A stretch of DNA of 64,000 bases from Pegoplata infirma (GCA_963921195.1 OY992536.1:327501038-327565037), one strand, 5' to 3'. Shown: positions 41,228 through 51,880, counted from the stretch's first letter. Program-made: numbers and translations. Notes: generated by a model not told the origin, from the sequence alone.

Positions 41228-43196
41228 AAAAAAGAAAATTTTTCTATAGAAAATTTCACAAAGATAATTTTTCATAGAAAATTTCTGAAAGGCAATTTTT
41301 CTGTAGAAATTTTCTGAAAGACAATTCTTCTATAGAAAATTTTTCGATAGAAAATTTCTGGAAGACAATTTTTCTATAGAAAATTTCTGAAAGACAATTT
41401 TTCTAAAAAAAATTTTGAAAGTTAATTTTTCTATAGAAAATTTTTGAACAACAATTTTTCTATAGAAAATTTTTTATAGAAAGTTTCTGAAAGACAATTT
41501 TTCTATAGAATATTTCTCAAAGACAATTTTTCTATAAAATATTTCTCAAAGACAATTTTTCTACAGAAACTTTTTCAAAGACAGTTTTTCTATATAAAAT
41601 TTCTGAAAGACAGGTTTTCTGTAGAAAATTTCTGAAAGACAATCTTTCTATGGAAACTTTCTCAAACACAATTTTTCCATAGAATACTTCTGAAAGGCAA
41701 TTTCATAGAAAAATTCTCAAAGACAATTATTCTATAGAAAATTTCTTAGACAATATTTCTATTCTGAGAGAAATTTTTCTAGAGAATATTTTTGAGAGAA
41801 ATTTTTCTAGAGAATATTTTTGAAAAATAATTTTCCATAGAAAAATTCTCAAAGACAATTCCCAAGGACAATTTTTCTACAGAAAATTTCTCAAAGACAA
41901 TTCTTCAATAGAAAATTTTTTAAAGATAATTTTTCTATAGAAAATTTCCCAAATATAATTTTTATATAGAAAACTTCTCAAAGATAATTTTTTAATAGAA
42001 ATTAAAAAAAAAAAAAAATCTATAGAAACTTTCTCAAAGACAATTTTTTATAGATAATTGCTGAGAGACAATTTTTCTGCAGAAAATTTCTGAAAAACAA
42101 TTTTTCTATATAAAATTTCTAAAAGACAGGTTTTCTATAAAAAATTTCTAAAAAAAAAATTTTTTCTGAGAGACAATTTTTTTACAGAAAATTTCTGAAA
42201 GAAAATTTTTCTATAGAAAATTTCTGAAAGACAGGTTTTCAGAGAAAATTTCTAAAAGAAAATTTTTCTGTAGAAAATTTTTTAAAAAATTTTCATAAAA
42301 AATTTCTCAAGACAATTTGTTTATAGAAAATTTTTTATAGAAAATTTCTCAAGGACAATTTTTCTATAGAACATTTCTGAAAGTCAATTTTTCTATAGAA
42401 AATTTCTGAAAGACAAATTTTCTATAGAAAATTTCTTAAGGTACCTACAGACGACGCAATATTATGTACAATATTCAATTATATTGAAGGTGTGTGGGTA
42501 ATATTGACGATTGTACAATGGTCAATCTTACCCACACACCATCAATATAATTGAATATTGTACATAATATTGCGTCGTCTGTATGTACCTTTAAAGACAA
42601 TTTTTCTATAAAAACTTTGTCAAAGACAATTTTTAAATAGAAAATTTTTCAAATACAATTTTTCTATAGAAAATGTCTTAAAGGCATTTTTAAATAGAAA
42701 ATTTTTCAAATACAATTTTTCTATAGAAAATGTCTTAAAGACATTTTTTTTCTATAGAAAATTTTTGAAAGACAATTTTTAATAGAAACTTTTTCAAAGA
42801 CAATTTTTGTAAAGAAAATTTCTTAAAGATAATTTTTCTATAGAAAAGACAGTTTTTCTATAGAAAATTATTCTGTAAAAAATTTTGTAAAAACAACTTT
42901 TCTTTAGATATTTTTTTGTTTTTTTTTTTTAGAAAGTATCTATAGAAAAATTGTCTTTCAGAAATTTTCTGTAGAAAAACTGTCTTTCAGACATTTCTAG
43001 AGAAAAATTGTCTTCAAGAAATTTTCTATTGAAAAATTGACTTTAAGAAATTTTTAAAGAAAAATTGTCTTAATACATATTTTCTATAGAAAAATTGTAT
43101 GAAAAATTTTTTATAAAAAATTGTATTTAAAAAATTTTTTATAGAAAACTTGTCTTTAAGAAATTTTCTATAGAAGAATTGTCTTTTAGAAATTTT
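41228..43196. repeat. About 30-bp CTATAGAAAA satellite, block 2
   Basis: Degenerate units TTTTTCTATAGAAAATTTCT plus GAAAGACAA as in block 1. Near 42900-42940 the orientation flips, and the units read TCTATAGAAAAATTGTCTTT onward to 43196, giving a large inverted array. A hairpin MITE (42439-42590) interrupts it. Confidence 0.85.
42439..42590. mobile_element. 152-bp hairpin MITE with TTA target
   Basis: AGGTACCTACAGACGACGCA on the left is inverted at the right end (TGCGTCGTCTGTATGTACCT), and homology runs inward through ATATTGTACAATATTCAATT-like sequence to CACACACC, so the element is a near-perfect hairpin with arms of about 65 bp. TTA lies on both sides. PIF/Harbinger-like by target. Confidence 0.85.
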
Positions 43197-43717
43197 TAGA
43201 GTCCGACCGAATATTCGGTTTCGGTCTCGGTTTCGGCCGAATAATGGGGTTTCGGCCTCTATTCGGTATTCGGCAAAATTTTGGCCGAATATTAGCCGAA
43301 ACCGAAACTTTTTGGTATTTTAAAAAAATATGTAAAAAAGTCGGTGAGTTTTTTGATTTCGTATTTTATTACACATGTTTCAGTTCAATTGAAGAAAATG
43401 TTACAAGTTTATGCAATAAATGTAAAACTGTTTCAGTTCAAAAATTATTTTCTCCTAATCTGCAAATGAAATATACTATTTTTTTGTAAGTTTTTTAAAA
43501 ACATATTTTTTTTTCAAAAATACAACAATTCCTATGGTTTAAAAGCATTATATGATGTATATTAATCTTTAACAACTTTTTAATAATTTTATTCATGCTA
43601 GGCGGTAGTTTTTTTAAGTTTCGGTTTCGGTTCGGTTTCGGCCGAATATTACTTTTTTGGCCGAATATTCGGTTCGGTTTCGGTTCGGCCTCGAAAACTA
43701 GTTTCGGTCGGACTCTA
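43197..43717. mobile_element. 521-bp hAT-type element with TTCGG repeats
   Basis: Ends TAGAGTCCGACCGAATATTC and TTCGGTCGGACTCTA; GAAATTTT flanks both sides (43189-43196 and 43718-43725). Subterminal regions are tandem TTTCGG and GGCCGAATA words. The central frame (about 43310-43489) includes a CNKC pair and VTSLCNKCKTVSVQ, which could be a worn BED-type zinc finger but is too short to assign. Confidence 0.8.
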
Positions 43718-44235
43718 GAAATTTTCTATATTGTCCTTGAGAAATTTTTATACAAAAATTGTTGTTAGAGATATTTTCTATGGAAATATTGCTTGAAAAT
43801 TTTTTTATAAAAAAATTGTCTTTCAAAAAATTTTCTAAAGAAAAATTGTCTTTCAGAAATTTGCTATTGAAAAAATTCTGTAATTCTTAGAATTTTTTTC
43901 TATAGAAAAATTCTCTATTTCTGAGAAATTTTTTCTATAGAAAAAGTCTTGCATTTTGAGACAATTTTTCTATAAAAAAAGTCGTAAATTCTTAAACAAT
44001 TTTCCTATAGAAAAAAAACTCAGATTCTGACACAATTTTTCTACAGAACAAATTTTAGATTCTGTGACAATTTTTCTACAGAAAAAGTCTCAGGTTCTGA
44101 TACAATTTTTCAATAGAAAAAATCATAGATTCTAAGACAATTTTTCTTTAGAACAATTTTCATATTCTGAGACAATTGTTCTATAGAAAGTACCATATTG
44201 TGAGACTATCTTTCTAAAGAATTTTTTCTGTAGAT
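43718..44235. repeat. CTATAGAAAA satellite, block 3 (transition to the CAGATTCTGAGAC type)
   Basis: The units read TTTTTCTATAGAAAAAGTCT and from about 43925 include GATTCTGAGACAATTTTT, that is, the same words as the 35-bp array in ABCC intron 2. This block therefore links the two satellites as one family. Confidence 0.75.
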
Positions 44236-44239
44236 GCTG

Positions 44240-44839
44240 AATTATCACTAACCGGAATCTGCAATCAAAAACCTCAAGTCATTTTCTGGATCTGCTTTTG
44301 TGTCTACTATTGAACCAACACTGCGAACCGGAGACCAATTGTTTTATGTTTTTTATGGCGTTCCTTAAAATTTAAACAGCCAAGTAATGTATTTTTACAA
44401 GTTGCGTGGCGGATGCCGCAAATGTTCGGATAAACCACCACCGTCTGCAACTGAAAGTTAATATTTTGGTTAATATACGTTTATCAAATATATAAACTCA
44501 TTATTTTTGCTTACCTTTTTAATTAATTAAATAAATTAGTTCCTCATACATACATATATTTTATAAAAAATTAAAGACAATTTGTTGTCAATGTGTTGTT
44601 TACAATGTGGCATTAATATGTCGACTTTATCGAATTAAGTTTATTTATATTTATAAAAAAAAACTTAGGTAAAAGATTCAAGTTTGTGTATGTTAAATTT
44701 AATATTGTAAACAATGCTATTTTACAAAATAAATGTCATATACAATTTAGTTAAAACTTGAGCAATTTCTTGAACTCAATATAAAAAAAATTTACCTAAG
44801 TCACATTAGACTGTTTAACACTAGTTATTTTTTTGGGTG
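44240..44839. other. Right part of the 6.8-kb element
   Basis: 44240-44480 is of normal complexity, but no frame longer than a few dozen codons is seen on either strand. 44500-44839 is AT-rich terminal sequence. Confidence 0.4.
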
Positions 44840-45258
44840 TAGGCAGCAGTCACTGGAGAAAATTGTACATAAAGGGTCAGTTGGTCGGTGGTAAATAAAA
44901 TCCTACACAACATTTATTATATTAATATGGATTTATTCTGTGAAAATTTTAAATTCAACAAATATACAAATTTTTACAAAAATTTTATAGAAAAATTATT
45001 TTAGCATAAATGTGGTAATTTTTAGCATTATTTTTAGTCACCTTTTCTAATAATTTTGGTATATTTCACCATATTTATTTTGGGATATTTTACCAAGTTT
45101 TTGCTTAAATAGCATTAGCATTTTCTTCAAAATTTTTTACATAAGTGTTTTGGCTAAATTACGAAAACTACTTCGTCGGTTGTAGTTTTAGCATATTTTT
45201 GGTAAAATTATGCCAGATTTTTGCTCACTCCGACACAAGTTTTTTTTTGCGTGTTGAT

Positions 45259-45388
45259 TTAACATTGTTAGTTGATTTAACATTGTTAGTTGATTTAACT
45301 GAAAAAGTAGTTGACCCCAAAACAACTTACAAAGTAGTTATTTTAACTGACATTTTCAGTTGATTTTACTAACATAATTTTTTGAGTG
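45259..45388. mobile_element. CACTC-type TIR element, right half of the split copy
   Basis: Runs from GATTTAACATTGTTAGTTG to TAATTTTTTGAGTG followed by TA, matching 2330-2455. A TTGATTTAACATTGTTAG block is duplicated in tandem at its start. Confidence 0.75.
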
Positions 45389-45659
45389 TACTATCTTACA
45401 ATAACCGTCTAAATGTACCCGCTTAAATGCGTTCCCAGCTTCAATGTTTAGCACTAGAGGGGGCACTGGTCACGAGAATTAAGCGTGATCGAAAGTCCAG
45501 CTACTCACGTGTGCGTGAGTGAAATTTTTATTGTGTGTAACAGAATCATTTACAATGTATGCAAGTTAATTTTTAACTTCTAAAATTTTAAGCGTTAACA
45601 CTAATGTGAACTTTGTATGGTAAAAGACTGATAATTATGCCAACAAAATACGCCTATGG

Positions 45660-45959
45660 CACAGACTAAATACAGACTCGACAGTAGAGTTTTATAAGAA
45701 AAAATGGGGAAGAACTAAGCGATTTTAGGAGAAAACACAGCGATTTTTAGTCCGTTTTACGCTAACATGGCAACACTTTCTACGAATTAGGAGTGAGTGA
45801 AACAACAAAAACCGATCTGGCATCTATTTTTCTTATGGCGCGTTATATCAGTTTTCTCTTTCTAACCTAATTCGTAGAATAATTTGAAAATATTAACCAT
45901 ATGGTTAAAGAATACTTTTTTGACACCTGTCACTTATGTCGAGTCTGTATTAGTCTGTG
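45660..45959. mobile_element. 300-bp MITE (CACAGACT family), copy 1
   Basis: Exactly 300 bp, from CACAGACTAAATACAGACTC to ATACAGACTCGACATAAGTG inverted, ending TAGTCTGTG. The left target duplication is CCTATGG; its partner is displaced to 46213-46219 by a later insertion (next entry). Nine copies are recognisable in this window, all non-coding. Confidence 0.85.
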
Positions 45960-45964
45960 CCTAT

Positions 45965-46209
45965 CACAGTACATGAGTAGTAGTATCACAGAGTTGCATC
46001 TGATGGGTGTAAGTATTAGTGACAGCACACGGTGTAACTTTTGACGTTTCATACAAAACGTAAACAAACATCATAAATACATGCACAAAAGCTCACACGT
46101 ACAGGCACACATATACTAGGCAGAGATGATCATTCTGTACTAAAAACCATGCCACCATATTGGAAAGTACGCAATTAGCACCAGTGTTTGCATACTAGTC
46201 TGTACTGTG
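45965..46209. mobile_element. 245-bp TIR element with 8-bp TSD, inserted at the edge of a 300-bp MITE
   Basis: Begins CACAGTACATGAG and ends CTGTACTGTG; GTGCCTAT precedes and follows it (45957-45964 and 46210-46217). Its interior (TAACTTTTGACGTTTCATAC, CTCACACGTACAGGCACAC) is shared with 51955-52188. The 8-bp target suggests a hAT- or P-type mechanism. Confidence 0.75.
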
Positions 46210-46219
46210 GTGCCTATGG

Positions 46220-46695
46220 AGTTTGACAGATTTTTTCACGTGAACACGAACAACTTATGCACCTTTAAGAACACCTGAAAAACTAAAATTTTTTTTGCGT
46301 GTATGATAATTTTTTTACAACCATGAAACGAGAAATGTCAGAAATGTTTTCGCAATCATATACAACTCTGTTTCCAATTGCGAATGTCACCAAAAAGAGG
46401 AAAACAACAAAAGTGATTCTGCATTTTCTCAAACTGCATAAACTAATTTTGGCATCGTCATTACTGTGAGAAAAAATAAAAAAAAACGAAAAGAAATATA
46501 TTTTTTTGATAATAATATTGTCGATTTGTTTGTGTTAATTGGAATAATAATAAATATTGTGTTGTTACAAAAGTTTAACTAAACAAAAAACGATAAGTTT
46601 TTGTTTTACAAATTGAGGTTAGTTTTTACAGAAATTATTTAGCCCAATTAGAGCAATTTAATGAGTTTATTAAATTTTAGATAAAACTCTTCAAA
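46220..46695 (+). promoter_or_regulatory. Rpn2 upstream region and 5' leader
   Basis: No host gene or repeat boundary is seen between the last MITE and the Rpn2 start codon, so the promoter and 5' leader must lie here. I cannot see a convincing TATA box. The start codon context is CTTCAAAATGAG, a good fly context with A at -3. Confidence 0.4.
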
Positions 46696-47638
46696 ATGAG
46701 TCTTACTTCAGCTGCTGGTATTATATCGCTGCTCGATGAGCCTATGCCTGATTTAAAGGTGTTTGCTTTGAAGAAGCTGGATCATATAGTTGATGAGTTT
46801 TGGCCGGAAATATCCGAGTCCATTGAGAAGATCGAAATGTTACACGAAGATAGAAGTTTCCCCGAAAACAAATTGGCTGGTATGGTAGCATCTAAGGTGT
46901 TTTATCATTTGGGGTCTTTTGAAGATGCTCTAACCTATGCATTGGGTGCTGGGGATTTGTTTGATGTTAATGCCCGCAATGAATACACTGAAACTATTAT
47001 TGCTAAATGTATTGACTTCTATATCGCCCAACGTGTTGCTTTCATAGAAACGCCAAAGGAAGCCAAACCAGTCGACGCCCGTTTGGAGGCTATTGTCAAT
47101 AGAATGATTCAACGTTGTTTAGATGATGGACAATACCGTCAGGCTCTGGGTATTGCACTTGAGACCAGACGTATGGACATTTTCGAAGTATCCATAATGA
47201 AATCGGACGATGTTAGCGGTATGCTGGCATACGCTTACAATGTCACAATGTCCTTGATTCAAAATCGAGGTTTTCGCAATGAAGTATTACGTTGTTTGGT
47301 TGGTTTGTATCGTGATCTCGGAGTACCGGATTATGTCAACATGTGCCAGTGTTTAATATTCTTAGAAGATCCTTTGGCTGTCGCTGAAGTTTTGGATAAA
47401 TTGACTAGATCGTCCAAGGAGTCCAACAATTTGATGGCATATCAGATTGCTTTTGATTTATATGAATCAGCTACGCAAGAATTTTTAGGAAATGTCTTGC
47501 AAGCTTTAAAGGAAACTGCTCCGATTCCAACTGCCCTTCCGAGCACGTTTAAGCCGCAAGGAACTACAACTCCAACTTCAAAAACAGATGAAGAGAAGGA
47601 GGAAAAAGACGAACCAGAAAAGACTGAAGAAACTGAAG
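46696..47638 (+). CDS. Rpn2: Rpn2 exon 1
   Basis: Encodes residues 1-314 plus one base, ending in the acidic [20 protein letters not shown] linker. Reading through the donor would stop within four codons (GKFQ), confirming that the exon ends here. Confidence 0.92.
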
Positions 47639-49993
47639 GTAAATTTCAATAAACAATAGTGGTATTCAGAGTCTTGCTTGCCAGCCCTGGCACTGGTGGT
47701 AAAAGAGCACTTTTCAAAATTACTTTTCAAAATACATGTATTTTTTGAAAGAAGTACTCTTTTGCTACATTGCCAGGGGTGGAAACAAGACTCTGAATAC
47801 CTCTAATATATATGTACATACGTTTTTGATTACAAAATGCTTTCTTTATTATCAGGTGATGTCAAAATTGAACGCACTGTTGATTCCCTAAATGATTCTG
47901 AAAAGGCCCATCAGAAAAATATAGAAAAATTAATTTCCATTCTCTCGGGAGAGGTAACAATTGATTTGCAACTACAATTTCTTATACGCAGCAATCATGC
48001 TGATTTGCAAATTTTAAGAGCCACTAAAGAGGCTGTTCGTGTGTCCATTTGTCATACTGCCACAGTCATTGCTAATGGTTTTATGCATAGCGGCACAACA
48101 TCTGACCAATTTTTACGCGATAATCTAGATTGGTTAGCTCGTGCCACCAATTGGGCAAAACTTACCGCCACAGCATCATTGGGAGTTATTCATCGTGGAC
48201 ATGAAAAGGATTCCTTAGCGTTAATGCAAAGTTATTTGCCGAAAGAAGCCGGTCCCAGCTCGGGCTATTCTGAGGGTGGTGGTTTGTATGCCCTTGGATT
48301 GATTCATGCTAACCATGGCGCTAATATAATTGATTATCTGTTGCAACAATTAAAGGATGCTCAAAATGAAAATGTTCGTCACGGTGGTTGTTTGGGCCTT
48401 GGTTTAGCAGCTATGGGCACTCATCGACAGGATTTGTATGAGCAGCTTAAATTTAATTTGTACCAAGACGATGCCGTTACAGGTGAAGCTGCTGGCATAT
48501 CAATGGGTATGGTAATGTTGGGGTCGAAGAATGCTCAGGCCATAGAAGACATGGTTTCGTACGCTCAGGAAACTCAACACGAAAAAATCTTACGTGGTCT
48601 AGCGGTTGGCATTTCATTGACAATGTTTGGACGCTTAGAAGAAGCCGATCCATTGATCACAAGTCTCATGACCGATAAAGATCCTGTTCTTAGACGATCT
48701 GGCATGTATACCATTGCCATGGCCTACAATGGTTCCGGTAGCAACAAAGCAATTCGCAAGCTTCTTCACGTGGCTGTGTCTGACGTAAACGATGATGTAC
48801 GTCGTGCCGCCGTTACTGCTATTGGTTTCATTCTCTTCCGTACACCGGAACAATGTCCCTCAGTAGTTAGTCTTTTGGCTGAATCTTACAATCCGCACGT
48901 GCGTTATGGCGCAGCCATGGCTTTGGGTATTGCATGTGCTGGCACAGGTCTAAGGGATGCTATTGCCTTATTGGAGCCGATGGCTAGATTAGATCCGGTT
49001 AATTTTGTCCGTCAAGGGGCATTAATTGCTTCGGCCATGATTTTAATACAACATACCGATCAGACTTGCCCTAAGACTTCGTTCTTCCGTTCACTGTATG
49101 ACGAAGTTATTTGCAACAAACATGAAGATGTTATGGCCAAGTTCGGTGCTATTTTGGCCCAAGGAATTATTGATGCAGGCGGACGTAATTGTACACTGTC
49201 TTTACAGTCGCGTACTGGACATACTAATCTACAAGCAGTTGTTGGATCTCTAGTATTCACTCAGTACTGGTATTGGTTCCCATTAGCTCATGCCCTTTCA
49301 TTGGCATTCATACCCACCAGCGTAATTGGACTTAATTCTGACTTGAAAATGCCTCAAATGAAATTCAAATCGTCCGCCAGGCCATCTATTTATGCTTATC
49401 CAGCACCCTTGGAAGAAAAGAAATCTGAAGAACGTGAAAAAGTTGCAACAGCAGTTCTATCAATTGCTGCTCGCCAAAAGCGTCGTGAAACTGCAGATAA
49501 AAAAGAAGAAGAAAAAATGGAAGTAGATGAGGAGAACAAAGATACTGCTTCCGGTTCTAAAAAAGATGAAGACAAATCCAAGACAGATGATAAAGCTGAA
49601 AAAACTGATGATAAAAAGAAAAAGGTTGAGTTTAAAAAAGATGATGAAAAAGAGAAGGAGAAGGAGAAAGAAAAGGAAAAAGAGAAAGAGTCCACCTCCG
49701 ATAAGGAAAAAGAGAAAAAGGACGAAAAAGAGAAACAGGAAAAGGAACCCAAGTTTGAAATTTTGGAAAATCCAGCTCGTGTCATGCGACAACAATTGAA
49801 GGTTTTAAGTGTGGCTGACAATCAAACATATGTTCCCCTTAAGGACGTTACTATTGGTGGAATAATTGTAATGCAACACACTGGTAAAACTAAGGAACAG
49901 CAATTAGTAGAACCAGTAGCTGCCTATGGACCCAAAAATGATGATGTCAAAGAACCAGAGCCCCCAGAGCCATTTGAATACATTGAAGATTAA
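46696..49993 (+). CDS. Rpn2: 26S proteasome regulatory subunit Rpn2 (PSMD1), two exons
   Basis: Exons 46696-47638 and 47856-49993 join in frame (G|GTAAAT donor, ATCAG acceptor; 217-bp intron) to give 1026 aa, the usual Rpn2 length. Rpn2 is the large scaffold of the 19S base that contacts Rpn13 and the lid. The N-terminal [16 protein letters not shown] start and helical solenoid are conserved; residues about 460-800 hold the proteasome/cyclosome repeats ([77 protein letters not shown]). The [15 protein letters not shown] block is typical. Residues about 860-946 form a Lys/Glu-rich KEKE tract, followed by the conserved C-terminal [15 protein letters not shown] strand block. No stops or frameshifts; expected to be active. 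AATAAA at 50009 and 50052 may serve 3' end formation. Confidence 0.96.
47661..47801. mobile_element. 141-bp inverted-repeat element in the Rpn2 intron
   Basis: GGTATTCAGAGTCTTG on the left and CAAGACTCTGAATACC on the right are perfect inverted repeats, and the arms continue with CCAGCCCTGG / CCAGGGGTGG and AGTACTCTTTTGC / AAAAGAGCACTT. It accounts for two thirds of the 217-bp intron and leaves both splice sites intact. Target duplication unclear. Confidence 0.75.
47856..49993 (+). CDS. Rpn2: Rpn2 exon 2
   Basis: Encodes [20 protein letters not shown] to the C-terminus EPFEYIED and a TAA stop. It holds all the PC repeats, the KEKE tract and the C-terminal domain. Confidence 0.95.
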
Positions 49994-50555
49994 AGGTAGA
50001 GAATTACAAATAAAAAATCCATTTTCAATGTACGTTTATAATTAAATTTAAAAATAAAAACACCTTACTATTACATATATCCCTTTCAAATATTTGTCGT
50101 ATTCAAAAGTTAAATTTAATAAAAAATATATTCGAAATAATAAAGGTTAGAATGTATTTTTACACTTAAAATTTTGTTGGCAAGGAATGGTGTTAAGTTC
50201 GCTATAGTTAAGTATTTTTATACGCACAATGATAAAAAATCAACATGACAAAACTAATGCTCGGGCCCTAAAGAAAGTGTATTTGATATGAAATATGTAG
50301 TAAAATCTTGTATCTGTGAGAGATTTTTTTTATTTATTTGTTTAATAACTGCCTAGGATATCGAGTTTTTTAGTAAAATAAAGCCAAATTATATCAGAAA
50401 AGTAAAATTCGACGACTTGGCCGAATTCATGAATACCCACCACGATGAGCTTTTAATTTGAGACGATTTTGTAAATCACTATGTGATTTTGTTCAAATGA
50501 AAATCACATGGTGATTTTACAATCACGCTAGCCTGTATACAGTATAACAGTTTTA
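49994..50555 (+). other. Rpn2 3' flank
   Basis: Contains AATAAA polyadenylation signals (50009 and 50052) soon after the stop. 50470-50545 holds GTGATTTTGTTCAAATGAAA, matching 34380-34430, so repeat sequence begins here. Confidence 0.5.
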
Positions 50556-50696
50556 TACCCTATTCACACGTACAGTTTTAAATCGTTTTTAGCAGCAATA
50601 TTTTTAGCACTTTATGCTATTACAGTATAAGTATTGACAGAAAATGCTAAAAATAATTGCTAAAAACGGTTTAAAACTGTAAGTGTGAATAGGGTA
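50556..50696. mobile_element. 141-bp TWA-target MITE, complete copy
   Basis: TACCCTATTCACACGTACAG to GTGTGAATAGGGTA with TTA on both sides; same family as 18293-18433. Confidence 0.85.
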
Positions 50697-51213
50697 TTAC
50701 GGTTTTAAACCGTTTTTAGCATTTTCTGTCAATATACTGTAATAGAATAAAAAAGTGCTAAAAATATTGCTGCTAAAAACGATTTAAAACTGTACGTGTG
50801 AATAGGGTATTAAACCGTTTTTAGCAATAATTTTTAGCATTTTCTGTCAATATACTGTAATAGAACAAAAGTGCTAAAAATATTGCTGTTAAAAATGATT
50901 TAAAACTGTACGTGTGAATAGGGTATTATACCCTATTCACACTTATAGTTTTAAACCGTTTTTAGCAATTATTTTTAGCATTTTCTGTCAATATACTGTA
51001 ATAGAATAATACCCTATTCACACGTACAGTTTTAAATCGTTTTTAGCAGCAATATTTTTAGCACTTTCTTTATTCTATTACAGTATATTGACAGAAAATG
51101 CTAAAAATAATTGCTAAAAACGGTTTAAAAATGTAAGTGTGAATAGGGTATAAAGAAAGTGCTAAAAATATTGCTGCTAAAAACGATTTAAAACTGTACG
51201 TGTGAATAGGGTA
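50697..51213. mobile_element. Cluster of truncated and nested 141-bp MITEs
   Basis: Two right-hand fragments (about 50700-50809 and 50813-50925) abut an outer copy (50929-51213) that is split by an inner complete copy at 51010-51150. The inner copy is flanked by TAA on both sides; removing it restores the uninterrupted ATAGAATAAAGAAAG of other copies. Confidence 0.8.
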
Positions 51214-51217
51214 TTAA

Positions 51218-51273
51218 CACAGACTAATACAGACTCGACAAAAGTGACAGGTGTCAAAAAAGTAGTTCTGAAC
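51218..51273. mobile_element. 300-bp MITE, outer copy, left piece
   Basis: Begins CACAGACTAATACAGACTCG and stops at GTTCTGAAC, where two later copies of the same family entered. The rest continues at 51888-51954, 52197-52199 and 56162-56172, each break being a further insertion. Confidence 0.8.
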
Positions 51274-51573
51274 CACAGACTAAATACAGACTCGACAGTA
51301 GGGTTTTATAAGATAAAATGGGGAAAAACTAAGCGATTTTAGGAGAAAACACAGCGGTTTTTAGTCCGTTTTACGCTAACATGGCAACACCTTCTACGAC
51401 TTAGGAGTGAGTGAAACAACAAAATCCGATCTGGCATCCATTTTTCTTATGGCGCGTTATATCAGTTTTCTCTTTCTAACCTAATTCGTAGAATAATTTG
51501 AAAATATTAACCATATGGTTCAGAACTACTTTTTTGACACCTGTCACTTATGTCGAGTCTGTATTAGTCTGTG
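51274..51573. mobile_element. 300-bp MITE, first nested copy
   Basis: Exactly 300 bp with TCTGAAC before and after (51267-51273 and 51574-51580). It is in inverse orientation to the outer copy. Confidence 0.9.
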
Positions 51574-51580
51574 TCTGAAC

Positions 51581-51880
51581 CACAGACTAAATACAGACTC
51601 GACAGTAGAGTTTTATAAGAAAAAATGGGGAAAAACTAAGCGATTTTAGGAGAAAACACAGCGGTTTTTAGTCCGTTTTACGCTAACATGGCAACACTTT
51701 CTACGACTTAGGAGTGAGTGAAACAACAAAAACCGATCTGGCATCCATTTTTCTTATGGCGCGTTATATCAGTTTTCTCTTTCTAACCTAATTCGTAGAA
51801 TAATTTGAAAATATTAACCATATGGTTCAGAACTACTTTTTTGACACCTGTCACTTATGTCGAGTCTGTATTAGTCTGTG
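51581..51880. mobile_element. 300-bp MITE, second nested copy at the same site
   Basis: Exactly 300 bp with TCTGAAC before and after (51574-51580 and 51881-51887), in the same orientation as the previous copy. Three TCTGAAC motifs separate the two copies and the outer element. Confidence 0.9.

Larger units (their letters stand above)
38050..44839. mobile_element. 6.8-kb TA-flanked TIR element packed with satellites
   Basis: Starts CACCCAAAAAAAAACAATTG and ends TAGTTATTTTTTTGGGTG; TA flanks both ends. CTTAGGTAAA / TTTACCTAAG words occur inverted near both ends (38100 and 44650-44800). Inside are arrays of a roughly 30-bp CTATAGAAAA satellite (38440-39258, 41228-43196, 43718-44235), a 2-kb TIR element, a hairpin MITE and hAT-type insertions. 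The only sequence of normal complexity is 44240-44480. No transposase frame. Confidence 0.7.
37169..45258. mobile_element. About 8.1-kb insertion splitting a TIR element
   Basis: It lies between two halves of a CACTC-type element. Its ends are imperfect inverted repeats: CTGTGTCAGATTGAGCAA on the left and TTTGCTCACTCCGACACAAG on the right. It contains decayed exon-like duplicates (37570-38049) and the 6.8-kb satellite-bearing element. I could not read a target duplication, so the boundaries are approximate to about 10-20 bp, and two independent insertions cannot be excluded. Confidence 0.5.

Noticed and set aside
42903..43196. Separate satellite family because the units look different
   Set aside because: They are the reverse complement of the preceding units; the array is simply inverted.
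43244..43489. 81-codon open frame with CNKC
   Set aside because: Too short and partly made of TTCGG repeats; noted only as a possible worn BED finger, not called as a gene.
47639..47652. Rpn2 ending at the in-frame stop after exon 1 (GKFQ)
   Set aside because: The conserved PC-repeat and C-terminal parts continue in phase from 47856 with a good donor and acceptor, so this stop is intronic.
49396..49821. Long minus-strand open frames (Ser/Phe-rich) opposite Rpn2
   Set aside because: They are the antisense of the Lys/Glu-rich KEKE tract; such frames arise from GAA/AAG-rich coding sequence.
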